A DNA stretch of 64,000 nucleotides from Acanthosepion esculentum (taxonomy: Eukaryota; Mollusca; Cephalopoda; Sepiida; Sepiidae), in the NCBI GenBank assembly GCA_964036315.1, contig OZ038485.1, positions 96,503,075 through 96,567,074 on the forward strand, read 5' to 3'. The notes below the pieces were generated by a model. It ran no database searches. It saw nothing but the letters and a program-made list of their open reading frames with translations, and was not told the origin of the DNA. The position numbers were made by a program, and so were the translations under genes. The first letter of the stretch is position 1. Each line of letters opens with the position of its first letter. Below are positions 42,155-51,800 of the stretch, in pieces.

Positions 42155-42540
42155 TTTAATTCTGAATTGTCCTTCTTGTAACTGACCCAGTCAGTCCTGA
42201 TATTTCTGCTCCTCTTGACGGAGAATACATTGATTCATGCTTATCTCAAGGGCAACTGTAGGAAATAAAAGGCTCAGTCAGTATTTGAATTCGGTGTTGT
42301 CGATTACGCTTCCAGCACGTACTCAATGCTAATTACCACGGAAGTGATGCGAGTAAAGACGTTAAAAAGGAAGTACAGAAATATTAATACCTGTTTCGTG
42401 GGCCTACGTTGAAGAACGACAACAGGAAGAATTTGAAATGTTCTCCTGTCTTCCTAGCAAATAAGACAGAAACGACAAAATAAACTTGCCAAACAGCTCT
42501 CGAAAATGACCTCCAAGCAGCCAGTAACGGCTTGTAAATT
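42155..42540. other. Unassigned sequence
   Basis: Nothing recognised. Confidence 0.4.
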
Positions 42541-42544
42541 TTGT

Positions 42545-43225
42545 AAGTAATTTTTTCTCTCGTCAGAATCTATGTTGCACCTTTATGAATCTACTATTCG
42601 TCCGCGCATTGAGTAATATCGTATCTGCCGTGGTGCCCCTGCTATATATCTCGCGATTCTTGGCTGTCACATTGGTTGTTCTTGGTGCCTTAACTGCATG
42701 AATTTAAGCGTGTTACTAGATTGGCAACTCGGTCTCACTGATTTACAGTTGTACTAGCTAAATGCAACCGTATTTTCTATTATAATAGCTTCTTTTCACG
42801 CACTTCTCGCATGTGGAACATTTTACAAAAATATAGCTGCTACATCTATCCTTGTACCCCTACTATATATCTCGAGATTCTTGACAAAATCCAAAGTAAT
42901 ATCTATAATGAAATCACAACATCTCGACATCAGTCACTTTCTCACCGACGTGACGTGGCTGCTCTCTGTCTTTTTTTCAAACATTTTCATGGTAACTGTT
43001 TTAATGGGCTTTTTTCCTTCTTAGTGTCTCGACTGCATGTGTTTAGGCGTGGTACTAGATTGGCAGTTAGGTCTCAACGTTTTAGTTTTGAACTGACTAC
43101 ATGCAACCGTCTCTTTTATTCCAACAGTTTCTTTTCTTGTGCTTCTCACCTGTGGAAACCCTTTCCGATTTTTTGCTTCCCTGCTTACCTAGAAATTTTT
43201 TGAAAAGTTAAATGCAACGTCAATC
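42545..43225 (+). mobile_element. CR1/L2-like LINE subfamily A, two partial tails in tandem
   Basis: A first partial tail (42550-42815) includes IYESTIRPRIE-like sequence and the ARLATRSH-like block in broken frames. A second (42840-43200) reads YLEILDKIQSNIYNEI, SRHQSLSHRRDVAAL, FFKHFHGNCFNGLFSFLVSR, TRLAVRSQRFSFELTTCNRL and FFSCASHLWKPFPIFCFPAY. The second is one of the longest readable tails of the family. Confidence 0.85.
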
Positions 43226-43229
43226 GTCA

Positions 43230-44095
43230 ACTTCTGTCTTCCTGAACCCTGTTCCTATTTGTCTTCTCCTCACTAAAGTCTCTCCTCTCTCTTTCAGTCT
43301 CTGTAAACCCTTGAAGAACAGGCTTGACTTGTACAACGAGATTATTTCCACAGAGTTTAATAATATGCGCTACGCAGACGACACTCTCTTGAGGGAAGAT
43401 TCCCATTGGAAAACGAACTGTTAGACAAGGTATTCGGTAAAAGCAAGGAGGAAGAACGAATTATTATCTGCAAGAGGATGGAATGCAACAAAAAGGAACA
43501 ACGCCTCGCTTGAATTACATATCGGGAATGGAAAAACGAAGCAAACGAGGAAATTAACTGAGTAGTGGTATAAAACACAAACAGAAAACTTGACACCAGC
43601 ACCGGCCAAAGCATATGAATAGCGAAAGATACCTTTCAGAAATTCAGTTTTGGAATACCGAATAACGTCTTTCTAAACAAAGACAAGTGTGTTTAACTAT
43701 CATGTAATATCTAATTTCCTATATGGCAGTGATTGCTGGATAACTCTGCGACAAAAGAAAAGACGGGTAGTGATCGGGAAGTTGTTGAAAATTTCATGTG
43801 AAGAAACGAAAATGTTTTAAAACAGAGACTCTATTGATTTCAATAAGTGATAGCTGAAGCTTTTGTGATGCATAATGAGGAAAGAAGACTTGGAAAATCT
43901 GACACTCACATTGCACATCGAAGGCAAGAAAAGCAGGGGGCGGAAACGGTGAATAAGCTACTCCAGAAATTTCAGTCAATGAATATCGGAACTAGTACCA
44001 GAGACAGGAGAGAGTAAGAATTATTCAGAAGAATAAAACGAAAGAAGTTGTGGAGAGCCTTAATCCTTTACATCCTGAAAAAATATGATACACAA
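43230..44095 (+). mobile_element. RTE-type LINE with YADD motif
   Basis: Plus strand: FNNMRYADDTLLREDSHW, with the reverse transcriptase signature Y-A-D-D at 43371-43382. Then come an LLNIGNGKTKQTRKLTE-like region in broken frames, and from 43860 MRKEDLENLTLTLHIEGKKS-type and LWRALILYILKKYDTQ tail segments. Only copy in the window with a recognisable catalytic motif. Frameshifts and a large deletion separate it from the tail. Confidence 0.8.
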
Positions 44096-44179
44096 AGAGA
44101 TAGATAGATAGATTGAGTGGAAGGAAAGAAAGAAGGCGAAACTGATTTTTAAGACAATCCGACATGCGAATTACAATTT

Positions 44180-44828
44180 GGAATTACCGAAATCCAGCAA
44201 GTAAAAAAGATTAAATACCTAGAAAGTATTTTAACAGAGTACAAAAAAGTATTTTAACAGAGTACAAAAAAAGTATTTTAACAGAGTAGAAAAAATTTAA
44301 AAAAATGGAACGCCCAAATACGAACGTGCTTTGTGATAGCGAATAATGTTTTCTAAAATCTAAGCAAAGTACTAGGTAACAGGAAAAGAATGCTGAATTG
44401 TTATGTAATATCAGTCCTCCTATATGGTAGTAAATGCTGAACAATGTTCGCACAGATGAAGAATAGACGTGAAGCAACGCAAATATAACTCTACAGAAGG
44501 ATGCTAAGAATAACATGGACTATTTGAGGCAACGACAAAGTTTTAGAGAAAATGGAAACAAAACGGACACTTATATTTAATAGCAGAAAGAGACAGTTGA
44601 AATTCGAAAGATGACTATAGAATATTTGACACCCACAGAACCTATTGAAGGGAAAGGGGACAGAAGAAAAAAAACAAAGTGTAACCTAAGGAGATTGTTT
44701 AAATGGTTTGTAGAACAGGGATTAGGAAAGATAGCAAGGAGAGAAACTTCACTAATGGCTAAAAATGGCAAGAAGTTGTGGAGAGTCATGATCGGCCACG
44801 TTCTGAAGGCAGAGGGAAAGGTTTAGAA
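44180..44828 (+). mobile_element. RTE-type LINE 3' end
   Basis: Follows the previous copy in the same orientation. It keeps LNCYVISVLLYGSKCWT-type sequence (44395-44440), QILLYRRMLRITWTI-type (44480-44520), LRRLFKWFVEQGLGKIARRE and LWRVMIGHVLKAEGKV then stop (44826). A 26-27-bp motif, GTATTTTAACAGAGTA, is tandemly repeated three times at 44224-44290, inside the KYL-type block. Confidence 0.8.
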
Positions 44829-44839
44829 GAAGATATTTG

Positions 44840-45360
44840 TTGCTTAGTTGATTTTGCGGCTCGTTAAACCTTTTTGGATTATTTAATGTCGAATTTCCTT
44901 TGGTGAACCCAGTGAATATTGAAATCACAAGTCAGTCTTAATGGTTCATCAGACTGAGTTATGAGATATAATTTTTAGAGTTTCGGATTTCCAGAGCCTC
45001 TAGTCAATCATAACGCTTTGTATACAGTGTAACCCAATAGCAGTCGCAGTTGCTTCGACTGTAAGCTAGTGTAACTTATGAGTGAATTTGGACACTTCCA
45101 ACCTTACAGTGTTAATATTTACCCCCTACACACCGTGGTGTCTTGTCAGATAGATAGACTGGTTTAATTTACAGGATATGAACTCTTTCATGTTTATTTA
45201 ATGTTGAAGTTTATATGAAGCACTAGTGAGGGTCGAACTCACCACAACACTAGCATCACTTACCATTATAACAAACCAAGGCGTCTCAAAGTAGGTAAGC
45301 CTTCTGCACTTGTAACATTGGGCCATCGCTATCTCCCACAACCACCTGACCGTGTAAATA
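44840..45360. other. Mostly unassigned, short element scrap
   Basis: 44846-44930 (GGATTATTTAATGTCGAATT, CCAGTGAATATTGAAATC) resembles 58560-58615 (GGATTATTCAATGTCGAATT, CAGTGAGTATTGCATTC), so a second small repeat family related to element GCAT's 5' block is present. The rest is unassigned. Confidence 0.4.
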
Positions 45361-45890
45361 ATGTTTTATTTAATGTTTGTACTTATAACGTTTCATAAAG
45401 ATTGCGTAGGAATTTTTTACAGTAAGCGATGTAAAGCCGATAACAAGAAGATTTTTTTAATGTCTTGTCCCTCCAGATTCATTCTCTTTATCATCTTTGA
45501 ATTGCTGTCCATTTTTAGTGTTGTAACCGAGGGAAGGTTACTGAATACAATAATCAAACGGAGGTTGGTAATGAATGATAATACTTAGGACAAGAACAAC
45601 ACGTATAAGATTCGCCAGCAGTGCGTAGAAGTAGTCAACAGCTCGAAGTGAGTCAAGTGAATTCCACAATGAATCTCCAACTGCAGACCAACATACAGTA
45701 TTTACTACTGCATTTATGTGAATGGGGACATAACCATTATCGTTCGTAGGTATGCTACATCACTTAGGAAAGACATTGGAGTGGTTACCTGATGCCATCT
45801 TCACAGTTTGTAATTCAGTTTTCTTTCTTCTAAACTGGTTGTTAACCAAGGCTAGAGAGATTATTTTACATAGATATTTAACTCATAGCT
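45360..45890. other. Unassigned sequence
   Basis: Nothing recognised. Confidence 0.4.
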
Positions 45891-46025
45891 GGTGGGGATT
45901 GGAACAGACGGATTCATGCCTTTCCCAATGGCGTTAGTTAGAAAGGGAATGTAACAGAGTAGTTTGAAATTTAAGCTCGGATCGCTGATTCCTCCTTCCT
46001 CACCGGCATCCATTACACTACAAGC
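45890..46025 (-). mobile_element. 5S-tRNA SINE fragment
   Basis: Minus orientation: GATATTTAACTCATAGCTGG, TGCCTTTCCCAATGGCGTTA and CATCCATTACACTACAAGCA. It keeps the 3' core and tRNA-like start but no 5S head. Confidence 0.65.
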
Positions 46026-46029
46026 AAAC

Positions 46030-46325
46030 TTAATGAATTTAAGCTTAGTACTCTATTGGTAGTTAGGTCTGATTATTTTACTACTGTAATTGTGCGTTGG
46101 AACCGTAAGTTCGATTCTAATAGATTCTTCTCGGCTGTGAAACTCGTTTACGTTTCCTTGTATTCCTGCCAACTACGGTCTTCAAAAACTGAAATGCAGC
46201 GTCAGTCGTTATCGTCTGTCTTTTTCAATTCTGTTCATTTATTGTCCCTTCTACTCAAAAACGTTTGATCAATTTCTGTCACACTCAGTAATCCCTTCCG
46301 TCTTAGTGCATTTATCACCTTGCTT
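46030..46325 (+). mobile_element. CR1/L2-like LINE tail
   Basis: Plus strand: LNLSLVLYW-type, TVIVRWNRKFDSNRFFSAVK and VYVSLYSCQLRSSKT blocks, then a CAGCGTCAGTCGTTATCGTC 3' UTR block also seen at 43.22 and 39.53 kb. Confidence 0.7.
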
Positions 46326-46379
46326 TGGGTGAAATAATTAAAAAACGACAACATTGTGTTTATTTTCTGTAAAATAATT

Positions 46380-47060
46380 ACGAGGCTCACGCTCCTCCCC
46401 TGCCTTTTGTAGTGGATTAGAGATTTATCCCTTGCTGTTTAGGATTGAGTTTCCAATTCCTTTTAAATTCTCCATTAACTCTATAATTGTAACGCCTCTG
46501 CATGAACTCTCAATTTTATTTATTTCACGATTTCTTTCATTTATTGTTCTCCTTCGTCAATAGGAGTAGATAGATTCGCCTATCATCCGGTTCATACTCC
46601 GCTCCAGTCTTTTGAACAGGAATAGATGTTTACCCCTTGTTTCCTGCACAGGGTTGGGTTTCCGGTTTCTTCTAAAGTATGTCGGGTGGACTGAATCTAT
46701 ATAATCTCTTCTTCTCCTCCTCCTCGTCCTCCTCCTTCTCCTTCTCCTAGGATTCTTTTATCGTCCGGTTCAAACACCTCCCCAGTCTTTTGAACAGGAA
46801 TAGAGGTTTACCCCTTGTTTCCTGCATGATTGGGTTTCCGGTTTCTTCTAAAGTATGTTGGGTGAACTGAATCTATATAATCCCTTCTTCTTCTTCTAGG
46901 ATTCTTTTATCGTCCGGTTCATACTCCTCCCCGGTCTTTTGAGCAGGAGTAGATGTTTATCCCTTGATTCTTCTTTAGGATTGGGTTCCAGTTCTTTCTA
47001 AAGTCTACTTCAACTCTATACTTCAAACGACCCTGTATGAATTCTGAAATTTTATTCACT
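46380..47060 (+). repeat. Satellite family X, long array
   Basis: At least three units, with the CAGTCTTTTGAACAGG-type block at 46605, 46783 and 46932 (spacings 178 and 149 bp). The units differ by a CTTCTCCTCCTCCTCG-like insertion and its contraction. Each unit holds TTTCCGGTTTCTTCTAAAGT and GATTCTTTTATCGTCCGGTT. Confidence 0.8.
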
Positions 47061-47415
47061 AATTAAATCTTGGCCTCTGTAAGTCTAGAATTAGCTGTTG
47101 TCTTTACTGCAAAACCCCAAGAACTTCACTTACTTCTCTTTATTACGCTAATACAACACCACACTTTAACCCTCTACCTTGAGATGCTCTCAAACCTAGT
47201 ACTGGGTGAATGTTAATGTCTATATTTGACTGATGTAAAAAAGACCCGGATAGTACAATTTGCAAATAAAAATATATTAAAACATATTTGTATCTGAGAA
47301 AAAAATTTGGAAAAAAAGAAAATACTAAAAACATCCGAGTAGACCGAAAAAAATCGTCCAGTGTCACAATTTCTAGTCCAAAGAAAAAAAAACAATCGAG
47401 TAAAATGTAGAGCAG
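47060..47415. other. Unassigned sequence
   Basis: Nothing recognised. Confidence 0.4.
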
Positions 47416-47419
47416 AGTA

Positions 47420-47543
47420 TAAAAATCCTAGTGAGCCAGAAACTACCTATCTATGTTTCAGCTAAATGGAACTTCAGAGTAAGAGATTGAAGATCCAGTT
47501 AGGTGAAACCTAGGTAGGTAGTTTATGGCTCACTAGGATTTTA
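47420..47543. mobile_element. 124-bp foldback element
   Basis: Left arm TAAAAATCCTAGTGAGCCAG...AACTACCTATCTATG pairs with right arm GGTAGGTAGTTTATGGCTCA...CTAGGATTTTA. The arms are ~40 bp with few mismatches around a ~45-bp centre. It may be a miniature DNA element or the end of a larger one. Confidence 0.75.
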
Positions 47544-47553
47544 TATAGAAGCA

Positions 47554-48068
47554 TTAAACTACTAACAATCCAGTGAATGATGCGACCCTTAAGTATAAAA
47601 TTGATTTTAGAGCAGCAAATACTTTCAAGAACTTCATATCCTCATCATCAGGCTGTAATTTTTGTCCTTTAAAATCAAAACTCGAAGACGAAATAAATGT
47701 GTTGTAGACCGAAAGATGTTTTTAAGAATGTTTTATTTATTAACGATTATATAATATTGGAACGTGCAAGTCGCAACACTAAAGTTCAAATATTTCAAGT
47801 GAGATTTTTTTTTAATATGAATTTTGTAATTTGGTAAATCCACGAATTCTTTTGTTGTACGTGTTGTTGCTCTAAAAAATACACCAGATCCATCTGATAA
47901 CAATTTTATTCATAAGGATCGCATTATTCAGTGGATTTTTAGTAGTTTAATGCTTATATTAAGTCTGTTAGCGACGAGATTTCGCCATTAATTGCATTAA
48001 TATTGCTAATTGATTCAATGTATGATTATCTCTTTATAATATAAAATATAAGCTGCCTAATATAATAC
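47554..48068. mobile_element. Element P, copy A (with internal inverted pair)
   Basis: 47554-47870 matches 56400-56735 directly. 47890-47965 is an inverted copy of its own start (TAGTAGTTTAATGCTTATAT versus GCATTAAACTACTAACAAT). It ends GCTGCCTAATATAATACGT at 48052-48070, which is also the arm of the palindrome at 56.85 kb, and then (TA)n. A CTGATGA lies on the minus strand near 47671-47677. No coding frame is kept here. Confidence 0.75.

Positions 48069-48134
<66 letters not shown>
48069..48134. repeat. (TA)n microsatellite
   Basis: Uninterrupted TA, about 66 bp, at the end of element P copy A. Confidence 0.99.
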
Positions 48135-48137
<3 letters not shown>

Positions 48138-48501
48138 GAGCATTTGTACTGGGTGATCATTAGTAAAAATATAAAAGTAAGCACTACTTCCTAACGATTA
48201 ATGACAAATTTACAGAGCAAATACTTCATTTCAGTTGTATCGAGTCAATTTTCTTGTTCGTCTTTCTCTTTCCGTTGTAGTCGTGTGCAGAGTCATTTAA
48301 CTTTACACTCAGTCAATTCTTAACAAGCATCCTTTGATTTGACTGGTTATAGTGCAGTGAAATGGTGAGGTCCAAGGACGAGGTCGTTTGGATGTGTTCA
48401 AGGGCCCTAAACTTCGTCTTTGTCCTTGGCTTGAGTAGCATGCGGGTGTATGTGTGCGTGCGTACGCGCGCGTTTGTGTGTGCTTCTCTGTGTGTGTTTG
48501 T

Positions 48502-48563
<62 letters not shown>

Positions 48564-49015
48564 GAGCGATACCACTCGAATCTGGTGAAAGAGTAACCCT
48601 TAGTAACCCGGGCATCTGACATTAATTGTTGGCGCTGATGAGGAGAGATGATATCGTTTGGTTAGAAAATTGAAGAAAGAAAGAAAGAAAGAAATAAAGA
48701 AAGAAAGGAAGAAAGAAAAAGTCACATGCGCCTGTCTGCATATGGTTGCTGAAAAGTTCTCGGCCCGACGAAATTACCCAAGTCAGTATTTCGAAGACGA
48801 AATAGAATTTCTATTGAAAATCTACAAGAAACTTGAGAAAGGATAAGCCAAGTGTGTTGAATTGCAGAGTGATTATGAGGAGGATCATCTCTGTTTTATG
48901 ATTCGAGGTTATTTTGTTTGGCGAGGCTGAGAATCTTTAGTAATGTAGATAAATAAAATTATATATATTATTAAATTAAATTAGATATGCATTTCTCTCT
49001 CTCTCTCTCTTCATC
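48135..49015. repeat. Unassigned with (GT), (GA)n and (GAAA)n
   Basis: (GA)n runs at about 48505-48560, preceded by a GT-rich run, and GAAA repeats lie at 48672-48720. The overlapping SLSLSL and ERERER frames on both strands come from the GA run. A (CT)n run sits at 48990-49010. Nothing else is recognised. Confidence 0.85.
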
Positions 49016-49019
49016 TTAA

Positions 49020-49375
49020 TAGTAATGATAATATCAGGCGTTTTCTTATAAGGAAACATTCGATATTCGTTGGTTGAACAGCCAGTACAACCGTCGGTTG
49101 AAATAATTAAAATCTTTCTATTGAAATAATTTTTCAAGAAAACAGTTTTATCAAGTTCAGTAAGTGAACTGTTTTCGACCGATCCACTTATTGATGAGTG
49201 TTTCCTTCCTAACCTTTTGTTTGAAGTGGTGTGGAACGTTAACATCTTGATGATGATGTCATTGTTTTCTAATCAAGTTACATGTGCTCTCCTTTTAGTT
49301 CTTATTGTTTGTTTGTGATTCTGCAGCACCAGTTCACGACGTTCTAAGAAGGACGGTCCTTGCAAAGAACTACAT
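49020..49375 (-). mobile_element. Unclassified retroelement repeat U (copy 3)
   Basis: Shares CAAGTTCAGTAAGTGAACTG, GTGTGGAACGTTAACATCTT and AGTTACATGTGCTCTCC with copies 1 and 2. The minus frame reads GRKHSSISGSVENSSLTELD then KTVFLKNYFNRK, the most open version of the family. Confidence 0.6.
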
Positions 49376-49429
49376 GCTTTATTCGCTCGAAGCAAAATTT
49401 AAACACTGTGCTGAAAAAAAGTTGCATTG

Positions 49430-49800
49430 TGTATATATAAATATATATATGTTATAATACGTTACACACACACACAAACACACACACACATATATATATA
49501 TGAAGAAATATAGTTTTAAGGTATGCTATATTTATGGAATATAGTGCTCAATATCAGCGAGAGAGCGTATGTAAATATAAAGGCGAACATTTTAGTCAAC
49601 ACTCAGAGGCGACAGACTGATTCATGCTAGACGCAATCATCAAACCCTCAATGTTCACTTATATATATATATATGTGTGTGTGTGTGTGAGAGAATAATA
49701 CTATTCAAATGAAGAAATTCATGCTCTGAATGAAAAGTTGTCAGTAATAAGTTTACTATCTTGCTGTTCATTTTCACACACACACACACATATATATATA
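49430..49800. repeat. TA/CA microsatellites with an intervening repeat
   Basis: (TA), (CA) and (TA) runs at 49430-49500, then 49501-49585 (AAATATAGTTTTAAGGTATG, AGTGCTCAATATCAGCGAGA), which is an inverted match of 54232-54327. Another (TA)(TG) pair lies at 49660-49690, and (CA)(TA) at 49776-49803. Confidence 0.8.
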
Positions 49801-49802
49801 TA

Positions 49803-50105
49803 TAATTCATCGAATCGAGTAGAATCCTCAACAGAATGCACTGGATGGACATTTCGTCCTATATTTGGGACTCATCAGCAGTGCGCACCAGCTACCAGGA
49901 ATCGAACACGGAACGAGACGTTATGACGCAAGCGTCATACCCACTGGACCAACGGAGAAGTAACAAACCGGAATCGATATTCAAGAATACCGTCGTATGA
50001 CTCCGCCGAGTCTACTTATACCAACGGAATGTGTCCCCAAGAGTCACATCTATCCCCAAGCCCCTCCATCCGGAGAAATAGAAGCCGGTTCAAGCAGTGA
50101 TATAT
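49803..50105 (-). mobile_element. Hammerhead-tRNA element, most complete copy
   Basis: Read on the minus strand from 50105: body (GCTTGAACCGGCTTCTATTT, GGATGGAGGGGCTTGGGGAT), a second block with ACTCGGCGGAGTCATACGAC, then the tRNA-like part: A box TGGTCCAGTGGGTATGACG (~49933-49951), B box GTTCGATTCC (49898-49907). Then come the hammerhead (49838-49884) and the 3' end CTCGATTCGATGAATTATAT into (TA)n. About 300 bp and no ORF, typical of SINE size. Confidence 0.8.
49838..49884 (-). ncRNA. Type I hammerhead ribozyme (copy HH3), covariant stem III
   Basis: Minus strand: GCACUG, CUGAUGA, GUCC CAAAUAUA GGAC, GAAA, UGUCCAUC, CAGUGC. Stem III reads AUG(UC)CAU where HH2 and HH5 have ACG(GC)CGU: a C-G pair is replaced by a U-A pair on both sides. 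Stem I GCACUG/CAGUGC is intact. The outer stem I strand is shortened on the 3' side. Confidence 0.85.
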
Positions 50106-50109
50106 ATTG

Positions 50110-50345
50110 GCCCAGTGAGGGCCCCTCAAGGTGGTTTCGCTAGAACAATTACGACTTAGTAGTGAGTTCGATACTCACTGAGTGCCCCATACTTTCCGTC
50201 TTGTGCCACATCTGAGCTACCAGACTCGATAGAGCGCCAGCTCTTCACATATTTCGTCGTGTGACTCATCCGAGTCTACTCATGCCAACGGACTCGATCC
50301 ACGACCTCTATCCCCAAGCCCCTCCATCCTGAGCATTAGAAGCCG
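50110..50345 (-). mobile_element. Hammerhead-tRNA element, partial second copy upstream
   Basis: Same orientation as 49803-50105. It repeats GCTTGAACCGGCTTCTAATG, GGATGGAGGGGCTTGGGGAT, GAGGTCGTGGATCGAGTCCG and ATGAGTAGACTCGGATGAGT. A tRNA-like GGTAGCTCAGATGTGGC follows near 50213-50229. The hammerhead region is not reached. Confidence 0.7.
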
Positions 50346-50347
50346 GT

Positions 50348-50354
50348 TCAAGCA

Positions 50355-50405
<51 letters not shown>
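50348..50405. repeat. (TA)n microsatellite
   Basis: TA run of about 50 bp that directly follows the 5' end of the partial hammerhead element. Confidence 0.98.
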
Positions 50406-50408
<3 letters not shown>

Positions 50409-50476
50409 TAAATTAAGGTGTATTTTAATAATCATAATTCATCGTGTCTAGAGGTATATTCAACAAAATGATGAAA

Positions 50477-50520
50477 GCACTGGACGGCCGTTTCGTTCTA
50501 TTTTGGGGACTCATCATCAG
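50477..50520 (-). ncRNA. Degenerate hammerhead core (copy HH4)
   Basis: Minus strand: CUGAUGAUGA (a 3-base duplication in the core), GUCC CCAAAAUA GAAC, GAAA, CGGCCGUC, CAGUGC. The 5' strand of stem I (GCACUG) is missing and stem II has a mismatch. Not expected to be active. Confidence 0.65.
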
Positions 50521-50537
50521 AATCGATTCTCGGTAGT

Positions 50538-50601
50538 GGATGCGCACTGCTGATGAGTCCTAAATATAGGACGAAACGGCCGTCCAGTGCTTTCGGCATT
50601 C
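50538..50601 (+). ncRNA. Type I hammerhead ribozyme (copy HH5), best copy
   Basis: GGATGC (50538-50543) and GCACTG (50544-50549), CTGATGA (50550-50556), GTCC/GGAC stem II with an 8-nt loop (50557-50572), GAAA (50573-50576), CGGCCG, T-C with predicted cleavage after C50584, CAGTGC (50585-50590), TTTCG bulge, GCATTC (50596-50601). All three stems close, and stem I has the internal bulge expected for loop-loop contact. Confidence 0.9.
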
Positions 50602-50649
50602 TGTTGAGGATTTTTCTCGACTCGATGAATTATGATTATTCAAATACCC

Positions 50650-50749
<100 letters not shown>

Positions 50750-51560
50750 TTGTGTATTTGGGCAGCAATCCCTCTTTTATACAAGTTTCATTAAAGACGA
50801 CTTTTTATTAAATTTTTTTAGTGTCGTATAAGTGTTTTCTTTTCTGGAGATAAAAACTGTCTGAATGTTCTATATATCCGTGCGTTTTCCGCTATCCTGT
50901 TATCATTATTAGGGATGATTTAAAAAAAATTTTTACTGGTTGAGTAGAATTTTTATCTATGCACCTAGAATTTTTTATTATTTTTCAAACACGGTCAGTA
51001 CATTGTGGCTGTGTACATAGTTATTTAGTATTGGTATTTGTCTTTTTTATAATCACTTATTCAGTTATTTTTAGCCTTTTTGTACATGTGAATGAGGTTA
51101 TTTTAGTTGTATTTTCTACGAGTATGTTGTGGATGGACATTGGTACGTGTCTGTATTTAAATGAGTCCTAGTTGAGCTGCGATCAGAGAGATGTAACGTG
51201 TATCCTCGTGATAAGTACGTTGTGGTATGTCCAATATAATTATTTATAAATTTAGTTTGATTAGGAACGCAGTTCCTTAAGGCACATGCGAATTCATAAA
51301 TAATATTGGTTCTCTGTAATTTGGTTCTAGCAAGTGAGTTGTTAGTGTTGACGATAAAATTAACTGTTTTATTTTTTTATAGTAGATAATTAATTTAATT
51401 ATCTTGTTATGGGCGACTGTGGTTGTATATTCCTTTATACTGTTTCTAAGAGACAATTCATGCTGCTTATTGTCAACGTATATTTGAGCTTTATCATCAT
51501 CATAATTTATTCAGTTGCGGATTTTGCCCCGCAGTTGTAATTGTGGTTCATGGTGAGATT
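50750..51560. other. Unassigned sequence
   Basis: Nothing recognised. Small open frames (50959-51171) show a hydrophobic stretch but no family. Confidence 0.4.
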
Positions 51561-51564
51561 CAAA

Positions 51565-51800
51565 GCAAAATAATGCAATGGATTACTTTAAACGAGTGAT
51601 GTTGTGGTTGCCGTATCCTCCCTCGCAGAATTCCCCTTCCCACTGATAAAAACCTTAACCTCTGAGGAGTAGCCCCTATCGACTGGCAGCTTGGCACATC
51701 CCCGTTGCAGAGAGGCGTTCCCTCCACCGGTCCGGTTGGGAAACCCTTCCGATTATCCTCACGCAGTTTAGCCAATGCTACCTTTTGGAGTCATGTGCAA
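51565..51800 (-). other. GC-rich island with a 71-codon ORF, unrecognised
   Basis: Marked GC enrichment over the flanks. The minus frame (51775-51560) reads VEGTPLCNGDVPSCQSIGAT and GRGILRGRIRQPQHHSF with no frameshift. It has no recognised domain; repeats of the block elsewhere in the window were not found. Possibly a repeat or non-coding exon. Confidence 0.3.

Larger units (their letters stand above)
50430..50640. mobile_element. Two hammerhead element 3' ends in inverted orientation
   Basis: The left end (minus, 50436-50520) includes AATCATAATTCATCG, CACTGGACGGCCGTTTCG and CTCATCATCAG. The right end (plus, 50538-50640) runs from the hammerhead to CTCGACTCGATGAATTATGA. Only about 17 bp separate the two ribozyme cores, so the arms face each other head to head. 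Confidence 0.75.

Noticed and set aside
47143..47395. Two overlapping hydrophobic minus frames suggesting a membrane protein
   Set aside because: Short, AT-rich and without start context or homologous motif; treated as chance.
48309..48622. Overlapping SLSLSL and ERERER frames
   Set aside because: Produced by (GA)n/(CT)n in several frames at once.
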